This document shows positions 27,213 to 35,693 of a stretch of 64,000 bases of DNA, in pieces. The stretch is from Sandaracinomonas limnophila. Its GTDB lineage: Bacteria; Bacteroidota; Bacteroidia; Cytophagales; Spirosomataceae. The first letter of the stretch is position 1; each line of letters begins with the position of its first letter. The notes under the pieces are model-generated. The model was given only the letters and a program-made list of their open reading frames with translations, had not been told where the DNA came from and searched no databases. Location of the stretch: contig NZ_SACY01000003.1 of NCBI RefSeq assembly GCF_004005965.1, positions 496,001 to 560,000 of the forward strand, in the 5' to 3' direction. The position numbers and the translations under genes were made by a program.

Positions 27213-27575
27213 TTATTCTTCTGTTTTTTCTACTTTTTTACCAACTAAACCTTTTCTTTTCTTCTCATTGTAAGCAACTGCATGCTTATCTAAAGCGATT
27301 GTTAAGAAACGAATAACACGCTCATCACGCTTATACTCTAATTCTAGCTTTGCAATCAATTGAGGATCTGCAGCAAATTCAAAAATTTGGTAGTAACCTG
27401 TATGCTTATTTTGAATTGGATACGCTAATTTACGTAATCCCCAAGCATCCTCATGAACTAACTGTGCGCTATTGTCTGTCAATAGCTTCTTGAATTTTTC
27501 AACGGCATCCTTTGTCTGCTGCTCAGACAAAACGGGAGTTAGGATGAACACCGTTTCATAGTTCTTTAATTCCAT
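27213..27575 (-). CDS. rpsF: 30S ribosomal protein S6
   Basis: 120 residues beginning with [14 protein letters not shown], then [18 protein letters not shown] and a lysine-rich acidic-ended tail. First gene of the operon. S6 with S18 binds the 16S central domain. Confidence 0.97.
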   Translation of the reverse strand: MELKNYETVFILTPVLSEQQTKDAVEKFKKLLTDNSAQLVHEDAWGLRKLAYPIQNKHTGYYQIFEFAADPQLIAKLELEYKRDERVIRFLTIALDKHAVAYNEKKRKGLVGKKVEKTEE

Positions 27576-27603
27576 AAAAAAATGTTAAATATTAAATTAA
27601 TTA

Positions 27604-27622
27604 AAATTGGACTGCAAAGGTA
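27604..27622 (-). promoter_or_regulatory. rpsF promoter with start-site block shared with initiator tRNA
   Basis: Minus-strand TACCTTTG (27615-27622) is a good -7 box, about 40 bases before the ATG. The 16 bp at 27604-27619 recur exactly at 60268-60283 in front of the initiator tRNA gene. Confidence 0.6.
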
Positions 27623-27660
27623 GTAAAAATAGGTTCAATATCAAACGATTATGCAAAAAT

Positions 27661-28632
27661 TTATCGCACATCAAATGTACCTAGTCCAATTAGAAATCCC
27701 TCAGAATAGATTTCTATTTCATGTCGACCTTCCTTATATGCACCATTTCTTGCATAAATAAATTCAACCGATTGGTGATTATTTTCGTAAAATATACGTT
27801 GCTTAGCTGTAAAGGGCAATTCGCGACCTTTAAAAACGAAGGTACCAGAACCAGACGCATAATCTGAAATAACTAGACCCGTAGGCTCAATAATACGTAA
27901 ATAAATAGTTTTAAGCTCTTTGGCCGTCAGTGAATTTTCCTGCAAATGGAAAATTACCCGAATTTTTTCGATTTTTTTTGCCTTTTGATTATTTAAACCT
28001 GCCTCTCGCCCTCTGGTGGAAATAGCATAAATATTTACCCCTTCAGCATGCATGGCAGCTGCAACACTAACCTTCTCACTTAATTCTTGGTTTTTTGCTT
28101 CTAAAAATCTAGATCTTTCAGAAAGGGCCTTTTCTTTCACTCCAAACAAACTGCTAGAATCTTTCATCGCCTTTTGAATATTTGTAAGGCCTTCTTGAAT
28201 CAATTTCACCTCTCTACTCAAAGAGTCATTTCTAGCAATTAAAACTACGTTTTCCTTTTTTAATTTTTTGATTTCTTGGTCCTTCAAACCTAACAACTTC
28301 ACATAATAGGCCAACTTCTTCTTGATTTCTTCAATATCGACCTCAGCATCACCCTCATGTAATTTTTTGCGATCATTTTCAATTTGCAATCGCGCATCCT
28401 CCAATTCATTCACCTTTCCACCCAACTTCTTTATTTCCACCATCCGAATTCGCAATTGCTGAGAAATTGAATCTAATTGATCCTCGGCGCTACTCACAAA
28501 TTTCTTTTCAGCTGAAGTCAAAAATCCCAATTGAATATCCATTCGCTCTGCTAGGTATAAAGCAAAAAAAACAATTGCCAAAAGGGCAATTATCCAAGAA
28601 AATTTAGAATGACTTGACTGATTTGATTCCAT
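27661..28632 (-). CDS. membrane-anchored coiled-coil protein, unknown function
   Basis: 323 residues. A short cytoplasmic N-terminus is followed by one transmembrane helix (about 12-26), a long coiled coil with many Lys/Glu heptads (about 40-190), and a C-terminal domain of about 120 residues with predicted beta-strands (KIEKIRVIFHLQENSL, TIYLRIIEPTGLVISDY, HEIEIYSEGFLIGLG). Topology suggests a periplasmic C-terminus. Not recognised as a named family. Monocistronic, divergent from the YggS-family gene. Confidence 0.75.
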   Translation of the reverse strand: MESNQSSHSKFSWIIALLAIVFFALYLAERMDIQLGFLTSAEKKFVSSAEDQLDSISQQLRIRMVEIKKLGGKVNELEDARLQIENDRKKLHEGDAEVDIEEIKKKLAYYVKLLGLKDQEIKKLKKENVVLIARNDSLSREVKLIQEGLTNIQKAMKDSSSLFGVKEKALSERSRFLEAKNQELSEKVSVAAAMHAEGVNIYAISTRGREAGLNNQKAKKIEKIRVIFHLQENSLTAKELKTIYLRIIEPTGLVISDYASGSGTFVFKGRELPFTAKQRIFYENNHQSVEFIYARNGAYKEGRHEIEIYSEGFLIGLGTFDVR

Positions 28633-28696
28633 AAATGCTATATCTAAAATTCATTAGATGCATGAATCAAAAATAATAAATTTATTTGAATATGGT

Positions 28697-28704
28697 TACT
28701 TTTG
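28697..28704 (+). promoter_or_regulatory. -7 promoter box for the YggS-family gene
   Basis: TACTTTTG, a close match to TAnnTTTG, 16 bases before the ATG at 28720. Confidence 0.45.
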
Positions 28705-28719
28705 TAAAAAAAAATCCAA

Positions 28720-29400
28720 ATGAATTCTCAGATTTCAGAACATATTCAATTTATTTTAAATCAATTAGCTCCGTTCAAATGCAAATTAATTGCTGTAACT
28801 AAGACAAGAAGTATAGCTGAATTACAAGCAACTTATACTGCTGGCATCCTCGACTTTGGCGAAAACAGGGTGCAAGAAATGGTAGATAAACAACCTCAAT
28901 TACCAGCGGATATTCGCTGGCATCAAATTGGACATCTTCAAACTAACAAAGTAAAGTACATTGCCCCTTTTGTTCATTTAATTCATTCGGTTGATTCCTT
29001 CAAATTATTGAAAGAAATTAACAAAGAAGCTCTTAAAAACAATCGGACCATTCCATGTTTATTGCAAATGTACATTGCACAAGAAGAAACGAAGTTCGGC
29101 TTAGACAAACAGGAGCTTGAAGAATTATTGAACAATCCTGAACTGTCTAGCTTGAAAAATATTCAAATCGTGGGTTTGATGGGAATGGCGAGTTTCACAG
29201 AAAACACAGCTCAAATTAAAACAGAATTTCAGAGCTTAAAAAATATATTTGAAGAGGTGAAAACTCAAAAAAAGGGCGAAAAAGCAGGGAATGTAGATTG
29301 GCAAGAAATTTCCATGGGGATGTCTGGCGACTACTTATTGGCCGCCCAGGAAGGTTCAACCATGGTTCGAGTGGGGTCAAAAATATATGGGGCTCGATAA
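28720..29400 (+). CDS. YggS-family PLP homeostasis protein
   Basis: 226 residues of the alanine-racemase-like fold-III family (PLPBP/YggS) that binds PLP without known catalysis and maintains B6 and amino-acid homeostasis. PLP-Lys in LIAVTKTRS (about residue 27), FGENRVQEM, WHQIGHLQTNK and SMGMSGDYLLA phosphate-binding segment are all present. Cytosolic. Convergent with greA, 16 bp apart. Confidence 0.94.
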   Translation: MNSQISEHIQFILNQLAPFKCKLIAVTKTRSIAELQATYTAGILDFGENRVQEMVDKQPQLPADIRWHQIGHLQTNKVKYIAPFVHLIHSVDSFKLLKEINKEALKNNRTIPCLLQMYIAQEETKFGLDKQELEELLNNPELSSLKNIQIVGLMGMASFTENTAQIKTEFQSLKNIFEEVKTQKKGEKAGNVDWQEISMGMSGDYLLAAQEGSTMVRVGSKIYGAR

Positions 29401-29416
29401 AATAGAGCCCAAAAAT

Positions 29417-29890
29417 TTATCGAGTAATTGATAATATTTCAAACTCCATTTTACCTGCTGGAGCTTGAATTTCAGCCATTTCACCCTCTTTTTTACCCAA
29501 TAAACCTTTACCAAATGGGGAAGAAACTGAAATTTTTCCAGTTTTTAAATCGGCCTCTTCTTCCGACACTATTGTGTAAGAAAAAGTTGCACCATTTTTG
29601 ATGTTTTTAATTTTCACAATAGAATAAATGGAAACTTTAGACGTGTCAATTGTTGACTCATCAAGAATTCGAGCATTGGCAACAACCTCTTCTAATTTTG
29701 AAATCTTTAATTCAAGTAAACCTTGAGCATCTTTCGCAGCATCGTATTCCGCATTTTCACTCAAATCACCTTTATCTCTCGCCTCTGCAATTTGCTTAGC
29801 CATATCAGATCTTCCTTGAATTTTAAGGTGATGTAATTCTGCTTTCAATTTTTCGAGTGCCTCTGCTGTGTAATACTGTAACTTTGCCAT
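29417..29890 (-). CDS. greA: transcription elongation factor GreA
   Basis: 157 residues. N-terminal antiparallel coiled coil with the acidic tip DLSENAEYDAAKD that reaches the RNA polymerase active site to stimulate transcript cleavage, and a C-terminal FKBP-like domain (SPFGKGLLGKKEGE). Preceded by an unusual leader of roughly 130 bases containing a terminator-like hairpin. Confidence 0.97.
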   Translation of the reverse strand: MAKLQYYTAEALEKLKAELHHLKIQGRSDMAKQIAEARDKGDLSENAEYDAAKDAQGLLELKISKLEEVVANARILDESTIDTSKVSIYSIVKIKNIKNGATFSYTIVSEEEADLKTGKISVSSPFGKGLLGKKEGEMAEIQAPAGKMEFEILSITR

Positions 29891-29913
29891 TTGTTTATAA
29901 ATATATTAGCTTC

Positions 29914-29949
29914 AATTAAAATAAAATAGAACGGCCACCGACCGTTCTA
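29914..29949 (-). terminator. terminator-like hairpin in the greA leader
   Basis: On the minus strand TAGAACGG (29949-29942), 7-base loop, CCGTTCTA (29934-29927), then TTTTATTTTAATT. It lies between the greA promoter and its start codon, 37 bases before the ATG, so it could attenuate greA transcription. Confidence 0.65.
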
Positions 29950-30005
29950 CCTAATTTATTTGTAGTTTTGTTTCGGTTTCTTGTTTAATCGAAATGAGAT
30001 TTTAC

Positions 30006-30038
30006 CAACAAGTTGTTGTAATTCATAACACAAAGGTA
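30006..30038 (-). promoter_or_regulatory. greA promoter with palindrome at the start site
   Basis: Minus-strand TACCTTTG at 30031-30038. Just downstream, CAACAA-G-TTGTTG (30006-30018) forms a 6-bp inverted repeat near +6 to +18. Confidence 0.5.
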
Positions 30039-30095
30039 AAGAAAATTCCCATTAGATTACCAAAACATTTCCTTTGTATCAAGTAAAAATTACGC

Positions 30096-31025
30096 ATGAG
30101 AATTATATTCTTTGGAACTCCAGATTTTGCAGTTGCTAGCCTAGAAGCGCTAATTCAAGCAGGAAAAGAGGTAGTTGCTGTTGTTACTGCACCTGATAAA
30201 CCTGCCGGCAGGGGTCAACAACTACAAGCAAGTGCTGTTAAAATTTGTGCGGAAAAACATCAATTACCTGTACTGCAACCCAGCAATTTGAAAGCTGAAG
30301 ATTTTCTACAAACCTTAAAAAATTATCAAGCAGACCTTCAAATAATTGTTGCATTTCGAATGCTTCCTGAAGTAGTTTGGAACATGCCACACTTGGGAAC
30401 CTTTAATTTGCATGGATCCTTATTACCGAATTACAGAGGGGCCGCTCCTATTCACTGGGCAATTATCAATGGAGAAAAAGAAACAGGTGTAACTACCTTT
30501 TTCTTAAAACATGAAATTGACACGGGGGATCTTCTTTTTCAAGAAAAAACCCAGATTTCACCTACAGATACTACAGGTGAAGTTTACGAGCGACTGATGC
30601 ACATTGGTGCACAATTAGTGGTTAAAACTGTGAATGCAATTGAGCAAAATAATTTCCAGCAAATGCCACAAATTGACAATGGAAATTTGAAAGCTGCGCC
30701 AAAATTAAACAAAGAAACAGGTAAAATAGATTGGTCTAAACCAGGATTGGAAATTTATAATTTAATCCGTGGACTCAATCCATTCCCAAGTGCCTATACC
30801 GAATTGGATGGTAAAAATTGTAAAATTCATTCCGCAAAATTCATTTCAGAAAGTATTAAAAATCAACCAATAGGTTCATATGAGAGTGATGGAAAGACTT
30901 TTTTAAACTTTTTAGTTTCAGATGGAAAAATATCAATCCTTGAACTTCAATTAGAAGGCAAGAAAAAAATGAAAATAGATGAATTCTTAAGAGGATATAT
31001 TTTTAATCCGGCAATAAAAGGGTAA
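30096..31025 (+). CDS. fmt: methionyl-tRNA formyltransferase
   Basis: Formylates initiator Met-tRNA using 10-formyl-THF. 309 residues: N-terminal MRIIFFGTPDFAVASLEAL, active-site NLHGSLLPNYRGAAPI and HEIDTGDLL, C-terminal OB-like domain. Its substrate tRNA gene lies in the same window at 60191. The stop codon overlaps the -7 box of the next gene. Confidence 0.97.
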   Translation: MRIIFFGTPDFAVASLEALIQAGKEVVAVVTAPDKPAGRGQQLQASAVKICAEKHQLPVLQPSNLKAEDFLQTLKNYQADLQIIVAFRMLPEVVWNMPHLGTFNLHGSLLPNYRGAAPIHWAIINGEKETGVTTFFLKHEIDTGDLLFQEKTQISPTDTTGEVYERLMHIGAQLVVKTVNAIEQNNFQQMPQIDNGNLKAAPKLNKETGKIDWSKPGLEIYNLIRGLNPFPSAYTELDGKNCKIHSAKFISESIKNQPIGSYESDGKTFLNFLVSDGKISILELQLEGKKKMKIDEFLRGYIFNPAIKG

Positions 31026-31030
31026 ATTTG
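31023..31030 (+). promoter_or_regulatory. -7 promoter box for the aminotransferase gene
   Basis: TAAATTTG; its TAA is the fmt stop codon. Leader about 20 bases to the ATG at 31057. Confidence 0.45.
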
Positions 31031-31056
31031 CGGGTAAATAAACTAAGTATATTAAA

Positions 31057-32256
31057 ATGTCATCATTATTAGCACAAAGGATTCAAGCATTAGAGGAATC
31101 TTCTACTCTCGGAATGACCAAAAAAGCACGTGAATTAGCTGCTCAAGGTCACCAAGTAATCAGTCTTTCTGTTGGAGAGCCTGATTTCAAAACCCCTGCT
31201 CATATTTGTGAAGCTGCAAAGAAAGCCATTGATGATGGTTTTCACGGATACTCTCCAGTTGCGGGTTATCCGGATTTGCGTTTGGCTATTGCTAATAAGT
31301 TAAAAAGAGACAATAACTTAGAGTGGGCATCAGAAAACATTGTAGTTTCTACAGGAGCTAAACATTCCTTAGCAAACGCAATCGCTGCCTTAATTGATCC
31401 AGGGGATGAAGTAATTATATTTTCTCCTTATTGGGTTTCTTACTCAGAAATGGTGAAATTGGCAGAAGGCACTTCAGTCATTGTTGAAGGCGCTTTTGAA
31501 AATAATTTCAAAGTAACTCCTGAACAATTTGAAGCTGCAATAACTCCAAAAACCAAAATGGTAATGTTTGCATCTCCTAATAATCCAACGGGTTCCGTTT
31601 ATACAGAATCTGAATTAAGAGATATCGCCAAAGTGGTTGCTAAACATGAAAAAATATTCGTTTTAGCTGACGAAATTTATGAGTATATTAATTTCACTCC
31701 AGGAGGACATTTTTCAATTGGTTCCATTCCAGAAATCAAAGACCGTGTCATCACGGTAAATGGTGTTGCAAAGGGTCACGCTATGACTGGTTGGAGAATT
31801 GGTTTTGTAGCCTGTGCCAAATGGATTGCTGATGGTATTGAGAAATTACAGGGGCAAGTTACTTCTGGAACAAACTCTATAGCTCAAAAAGCTGCTGTGG
31901 CTGCTTTCAATGGTTCTTTAGACCATGCTTACGAAATGAAAGAGGCGTATGATCGTCGTCGTAAATTAGTAGTTGCTAAATTAAGAGAAATCCCAGGTTT
32001 TAAAGTAAACATGCCAGATGGTGCATTTTATGCTTTCCCTGACATTTCTTCTTATTTTGGAAAAACTGATGGAAAAACCACAATCAAGGATTCTGACGAT
32101 TTTTGCAACTGGCTATTACAAGAGGCTCATGTGGCAACAGTAGCTGGTTCAGGATTCGGTGCACCTAATTGTATGCGTATTTCTACCGCCGCTGCTGATG
32201 CCCAATTGGAAGAAGCTTGTAATAGAATTGCAAATGCTGTTGCGAAGTTGAAATAG
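31057..32256 (+). CDS. class I/II aminotransferase, aspartate aminotransferase type
   Basis: 399 residues of PLP fold type I, subgroup Ib aspartate aminotransferases: LSVGEPDFKTPAHI near the N-terminus, YSPVAGYPDLR, SPNNPTGSVY, ADEIYEYI, PLP-Lys in NGVAKGHAMTGWRIGF, and C-terminal Arg in CMRISTA that binds the substrate carboxylate. Likely aspartate/2-oxoglutarate transamination. Single gene between fmt and an antiporter. Confidence 0.92.
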   Translation: MSSLLAQRIQALEESSTLGMTKKARELAAQGHQVISLSVGEPDFKTPAHICEAAKKAIDDGFHGYSPVAGYPDLRLAIANKLKRDNNLEWASENIVVSTGAKHSLANAIAALIDPGDEVIIFSPYWVSYSEMVKLAEGTSVIVEGAFENNFKVTPEQFEAAITPKTKMVMFASPNNPTGSVYTESELRDIAKVVAKHEKIFVLADEIYEYINFTPGGHFSIGSIPEIKDRVITVNGVAKGHAMTGWRIGFVACAKWIADGIEKLQGQVTSGTNSIAQKAAVAAFNGSLDHAYEMKEAYDRRRKLVVAKLREIPGFKVNMPDGAFYAFPDISSYFGKTDGKTTIKDSDDFCNWLLQEAHVATVAGSGFGAPNCMRISTAAADAQLEEACNRIANAVAKLK

Positions 32257-32291
32257 AGACTAGAGAGAAGAGAAACGAGAAACGAGAAACT
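32257..32291. repeat. AGAAACG-type heptamer tandem array
   Basis: Five 7-base units directly after the aminotransferase stop: AGACTAG, AGAGAAG, AGAAACG, AGAAACG, AGAAACT. Confidence 0.75.
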
Positions 32292-32321
32292 AGATTCTTG
32301 TAACTTTAAATGATTTTAAAT

Positions 32322-32355
32322 AAATAGTGAGGGTTAGTCCTTCACTATTTTTTTT
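32322..32355 (+). terminator. intrinsic terminator after the aminotransferase gene
   Basis: AATAGTGAGG and CCTTCACTATT pair (one bulged T) around a 6-base loop, followed by a T-run. Confidence 0.82.
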
Positions 32356-32373
32356 ATCCCTTACTAAAAGCCT

Positions 32374-32381
32374 TATATTTG
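32374..32381 (+). promoter_or_regulatory. -7 promoter box for the antiporter gene
   Basis: TATATTTG ends 3 bases before the ATG at 32385, implying an almost leaderless transcript. Confidence 0.35.
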
Positions 32382-32384
32382 AAT

Positions 32385-33644
32385 ATGGAAATATTAGCAG
32401 TTATAATTTTTATTTTAGGCTACCTCGCAATTGCCTTAGAACATCCATTAAAATTAAATAAAACAGCCACTGCACTAGTAACAGGTGTTTTGGTTTGGGT
32501 AGTAATTGCTTTGTTAAAAGGGCAATCGGCAGTTGATGGTTTATCCCACCATTTAGCCTCCTCAGCAGAAATTTTATTTTTTCTTTTAGGGGCAATGACC
32601 ATCGTAGAATTAGTTGATGCTCACCAAGGCTTCCGAGTAATTAGCAAATTAATTAAAACAGAAAATCCAGTTAAATTACTTTGGATAAGTGCAATTGCAA
32701 CCTTTTTTCTATCAGCACTTTTAGACAATCTTACTACCTCAATTGTTATGATTACTCTGCTGAGAAAACTAATTTCGGAAAAGGAAACAAGGATGTATTA
32801 TGCAGGTTTAGTCATCATTGCTGCAAATGCCGGCGGAGCTTGGTCTCCCATTGGAGATGTTACTACTACAATGTTATGGATAGGTGGGCAAATTTCTGCT
32901 ATTGGCATAATGAAAGCTCTTATCCTTCCCTCAATTGTGTCACTAGTATTACCGCTACTTTTTTTAAGTTCTAAGGTCAAAAAAATGAAATTAGGAATAT
33001 CTGCTACTGAGCAAACCTTAAGTTTAAGTGAAGAAAAAGATGGAAATATAATGCTTTGGGCAGGTTCTTTGAGCCTAATTGCAGTTCCTATTTTTAAAAC
33101 AATTACACACTTACCTCCTTACATGGGCATTTTATTGGCATTGGGAATTGTTTGGATCATTTCTGAAATCCTTCATGCTGAAAAAGATGAGGAAGAAAAA
33201 AAACCTTTATCAGTTGCACATGCGCTTTCAAAAATTGACACCTCAAGCATTTTGTTTTTCTTGGGAATTTTATTGGCCATCGGAGCCTTAGAAAGTCAAG
33301 GATATTTAGAACAATTAGCTGTTTTCTTACAAAATACTGTGGGAAACCAAAATATTATTGTTATCCTGATTGGAATTGCATCTTCTATTGTTGACAATGT
33401 TCCTTTGGTTGCAGCTACCATGGGAATGTACTCAATAACAGATTTTCCAATAGACCATCAACTCTGGGAATTTATCGCGTTTTGTGCAGGCACTGGAGGT
33501 AGTTTGTTAATCATAGGCTCTGCAGCTGGAGTTGCAGTTATGGGAATGGAAAACATCTCCTTTGGATGGTATCTTAAAAAAATAACTCTAATTGGATTTT
33601 TAGGATATCTTGCAGGTGCTCTAACCTATTTAGCCTTAATTTAG
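32385..33644 (+). CDS. nhaD: NhaD-type Na+/H+ antiporter
   Basis: 419 residues, about 11-12 membrane helices of the ion transporter superfamily. Conserved segments: FFLLGAMTIVELVDAHQGF, LDNLTTSIVMITLLRKL, NAGGAWSPIGDVTTTMLWI and SSIVDNVPLVAATMGMY match NhaD antiporters of Bacteroidota and proteobacteria. Exports Na+ or Li+ in exchange for protons. ATG at 32385 is preferred to the TTG two codons upstream. Its 3' end overlaps the convergent PAP2 gene by 9 bases. Confidence 0.9.
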   Translation: MEILAVIIFILGYLAIALEHPLKLNKTATALVTGVLVWVVIALLKGQSAVDGLSHHLASSAEILFFLLGAMTIVELVDAHQGFRVISKLIKTENPVKLLWISAIATFFLSALLDNLTTSIVMITLLRKLISEKETRMYYAGLVIIAANAGGAWSPIGDVTTTMLWIGGQISAIGIMKALILPSIVSLVLPLLFLSSKVKKMKLGISATEQTLSLSEEKDGNIMLWAGSLSLIAVPIFKTITHLPPYMGILLALGIVWIISEILHAEKDEEEKKPLSVAHALSKIDTSSILFFLGILLAIGALESQGYLEQLAVFLQNTVGNQNIIVILIGIASSIVDNVPLVAATMGMYSITDFPIDHQLWEFIAFCAGTGGSLLIIGSAAGVAVMGMENISFGWYLKKITLIGFLGYLAGALTYLALI

Positions 33645-34343
33645 ATCCCAGGTTAATTGTACAGCATATAACTGGTTTCCAACAATTGGGTTCAATTGAA
33701 AAGCATGTTTGTTGTGAAATTTTGATTTATATTTATCCCAAATCATTGTGCCCAATTCTGCAGAAGCTATGCCGATGCCGGCACCTACCAAAACATCTGA
33801 AACCCAATGTGCATTGTTGGCAACTCTAAGGGCACCAGTAGTTGTTGCCAATCCATATCCAAGCACTGCCAACCAGGGTTGAGAATCTTTCACCTCCTTT
33901 GCAAGCAGGTGTGCACCAAAAAAGGCAGTAGTGGTATGCCCAGAAGGAAATGAATGTTCTCCGCCATCTGGTCGCTTGATCTCCAAAGTTCTTTTTAGAC
34001 CTTGTGTTATTCCCACATATAAAACAGTTCCAATGGCAAATCGGGCTAATTTATCCTGCCTATTTTTTTTATCACTTGAAGCCAAACTCAATCCTACATT
34101 TATCAAGATAGGTGTATATTGCAAAAAATCATCTGCATTTGTGTGGAAGTTTTGTAAATTATTGTCATGAAAACTTACTTGATTTTGTTTAAATTGGTCT
34201 GAACTTGCAACAATTCCTAAACCGACCAAAGTACTTGGAATCACCCACCAATTTTTGTTTTTCAAACTGGATTGGGCAGAATTTTGAAATTGAATCCCCA
34301 ACAAAATCAATAAAATAAGTACTTTTTTCATCTTTTTATTCAT
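33636..34343 (-). CDS. PAP2-family phosphatase, secreted
   Basis: 235 residues with signal peptide (core VLILLILLGIQF, cleavage near NSAQ). The three PAP2 signature blocks are present: KRTLEIKRPDG, FPSGHTTTAF and RVANNAHWVSDVLVGAGIG. Possible roles include undecaprenyl-pyrophosphate or lipid A phosphate removal. Starts at 34343 (8-base overlap with the TlpA-like gene) or 34331 (just after that gene's stop); co-transcribed with it either way. Confidence 0.88.
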   Translation of the reverse strand: MNKKMKKVLILLILLGIQFQNSAQSSLKNKNWWVIPSTLVGLGIVASSDQFKQNQVSFHDNNLQNFHTNADDFLQYTPILINVGLSLASSDKKNRQDKLARFAIGTVLYVGITQGLKRTLEIKRPDGGEHSFPSGHTTTAFFGAHLLAKEVKDSQPWLAVLGYGLATTTGALRVANNAHWVSDVLVGAGIGIASAELGTMIWDKYKSKFHNKHAFQLNPIVGNQLYAVQLTWDLN

Positions 34344-35559
34344 TCAATAATTTTTGAATCGTTTTTTCGAATTCATGTATCCAATCCTGATAATATTGGC
34401 CCGTTCCTGGACCAGAGAAACCTGTATGTATTTCACGAACTATCCCTTTTTTATCGATAATAAAAGTAGTAGGATAGCCATTTAATTTATCAATTTCGGG
34501 CAGGACCTTCGCGATGGTTTCTTCATTAGGAAGACCGGCAAATAAAATTGGGTAATTGATCCCAACTTTTTTCCTAAAGTTATCAATTTTTGGCCCAGAA
34601 ACTGCCATATCCGCTGAATATTCAAATGCTAAACCAATCATTTCTAATCCTTTGGATTTATTTTTATTATAAAAAGGAGATAAGTACCTTGACTCATCTA
34701 GGCAATTAGGACACCAAGAGCCCATTAGTTCAAGGACTACCACTTTATTTTTAAATTTTTCGTCCGACAATTTTACGATTTCTCCTGTAGTACTTGGCAA
34801 GGCGAAATTTAAGGTATTGAAACCTGATTTCAATTGTGTTAAGGTTTTTAAATCAGGCAAAGAAGCCTTGGGGTCTAAGAAACCTTTAATTTCCCGTTTG
34901 CCGGCAAGTCCGGAATAGAACATCCCCGAGAAGGTGTTTTTTTGAATTTTAGCCTTCATGAGCATCACAGCAGATCCATCGAAATAACTCATCAGCAAAC
35001 TGTCTCCAATGATATTTCCTTGTAAAAATCTGTAATCTCCTGAGGTACGCAAAAATGTGCCTGTAACCTTATTACCCGATTGCTCAAAAACACCAACACC
35101 CAGACTTGGTTTGTTGGGGTCGTCGTAAAAATTAGTTTTCCATTTGCCTTGAGCGGAAATTGTTGAAACGTTATTTGCAAAAAACCTTTCTTCAGACCCA
35201 AATTTTGCTTCAACAGCTAATTTTCCCAAAACGTTTCCATTTCGTTTTTTTATCCAAAAGCCATTTAAAAGTTCTGAGGATTTTATTGAGAAGACTAATT
35301 CTGAATCATATAAATCAAAAGGAATCACTAAGGAATCATTTCTGAAAAATGCATCCCCTAAAGAAAACTTTTCAGCTCCATTCTGAATTTGTAGCGGAAT
35401 TTTTCCGTTTACTTCGTTTTTTAAAATAAAATTAAAAGGTAATTGACCTCCAATACTGCGAATTTCACCTCTCCAAGGACCTGCTTTCAGAATTGCTTTT
35501 TGTCCAAAATTTGCAAAACTTATGCAACAAATAAGCCAAATTAAATTAATTTTCTTCAC
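34336..35559 (-). CDS. TlpA/ResA-like thioredoxin-fold protein, secreted
   Basis: 407 residues with signal peptide (cleavage near ANFGQ). The N-terminal about 230 residues form a poorly conserved beta-rich domain with lipocalin-like strands. The C-terminal about 160 residues are an AhpC/TlpA thioredoxin fold with redox motif WCPNC in MGSWCPNCLDES and cis-Pro region LNGYPTTFIID. Likely periplasmic thiol-disulfide oxidoreductase. First of a two-gene unit with the PAP2 phosphatase. Confidence 0.86.
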   Translation of the reverse strand: MKKINLIWLICCISFANFGQKAILKAGPWRGEIRSIGGQLPFNFILKNEVNGKIPLQIQNGAEKFSLGDAFFRNDSLVIPFDLYDSELVFSIKSSELLNGFWIKKRNGNVLGKLAVEAKFGSEERFFANNVSTISAQGKWKTNFYDDPNKPSLGVGVFEQSGNKVTGTFLRTSGDYRFLQGNIIGDSLLMSYFDGSAVMLMKAKIQKNTFSGMFYSGLAGKREIKGFLDPKASLPDLKTLTQLKSGFNTLNFALPSTTGEIVKLSDEKFKNKVVVLELMGSWCPNCLDESRYLSPFYNKNKSKGLEMIGLAFEYSADMAVSGPKIDNFRKKVGINYPILFAGLPNEETIAKVLPEIDKLNGYPTTFIIDKKGIVREIHTGFSGPGTGQYYQDWIHEFEKTIQKLLNE

Positions 35560-35660
35560 TGAATTTTCATTTAAAAGTGTAAAGATAATTTAAAAGAAAA
35601 GTCATTTAAAAAAATGTGACAAAAATGAAAAAAAATAAAGTAAAGCATCGGCAAATTTTG

Positions 35661-35668
35661 TAAATTTG
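35661..35668 (+). promoter_or_regulatory. -7 promoter box of the dcw cluster
   Basis: TAAATTTG, 26 bases before the rsmH GTG start; this would drive rsmH-ftsL-ftsI-murE. Confidence 0.45.
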
Positions 35669-35693
35669 ATAGTAAATCATCCATTTTTTTTCT

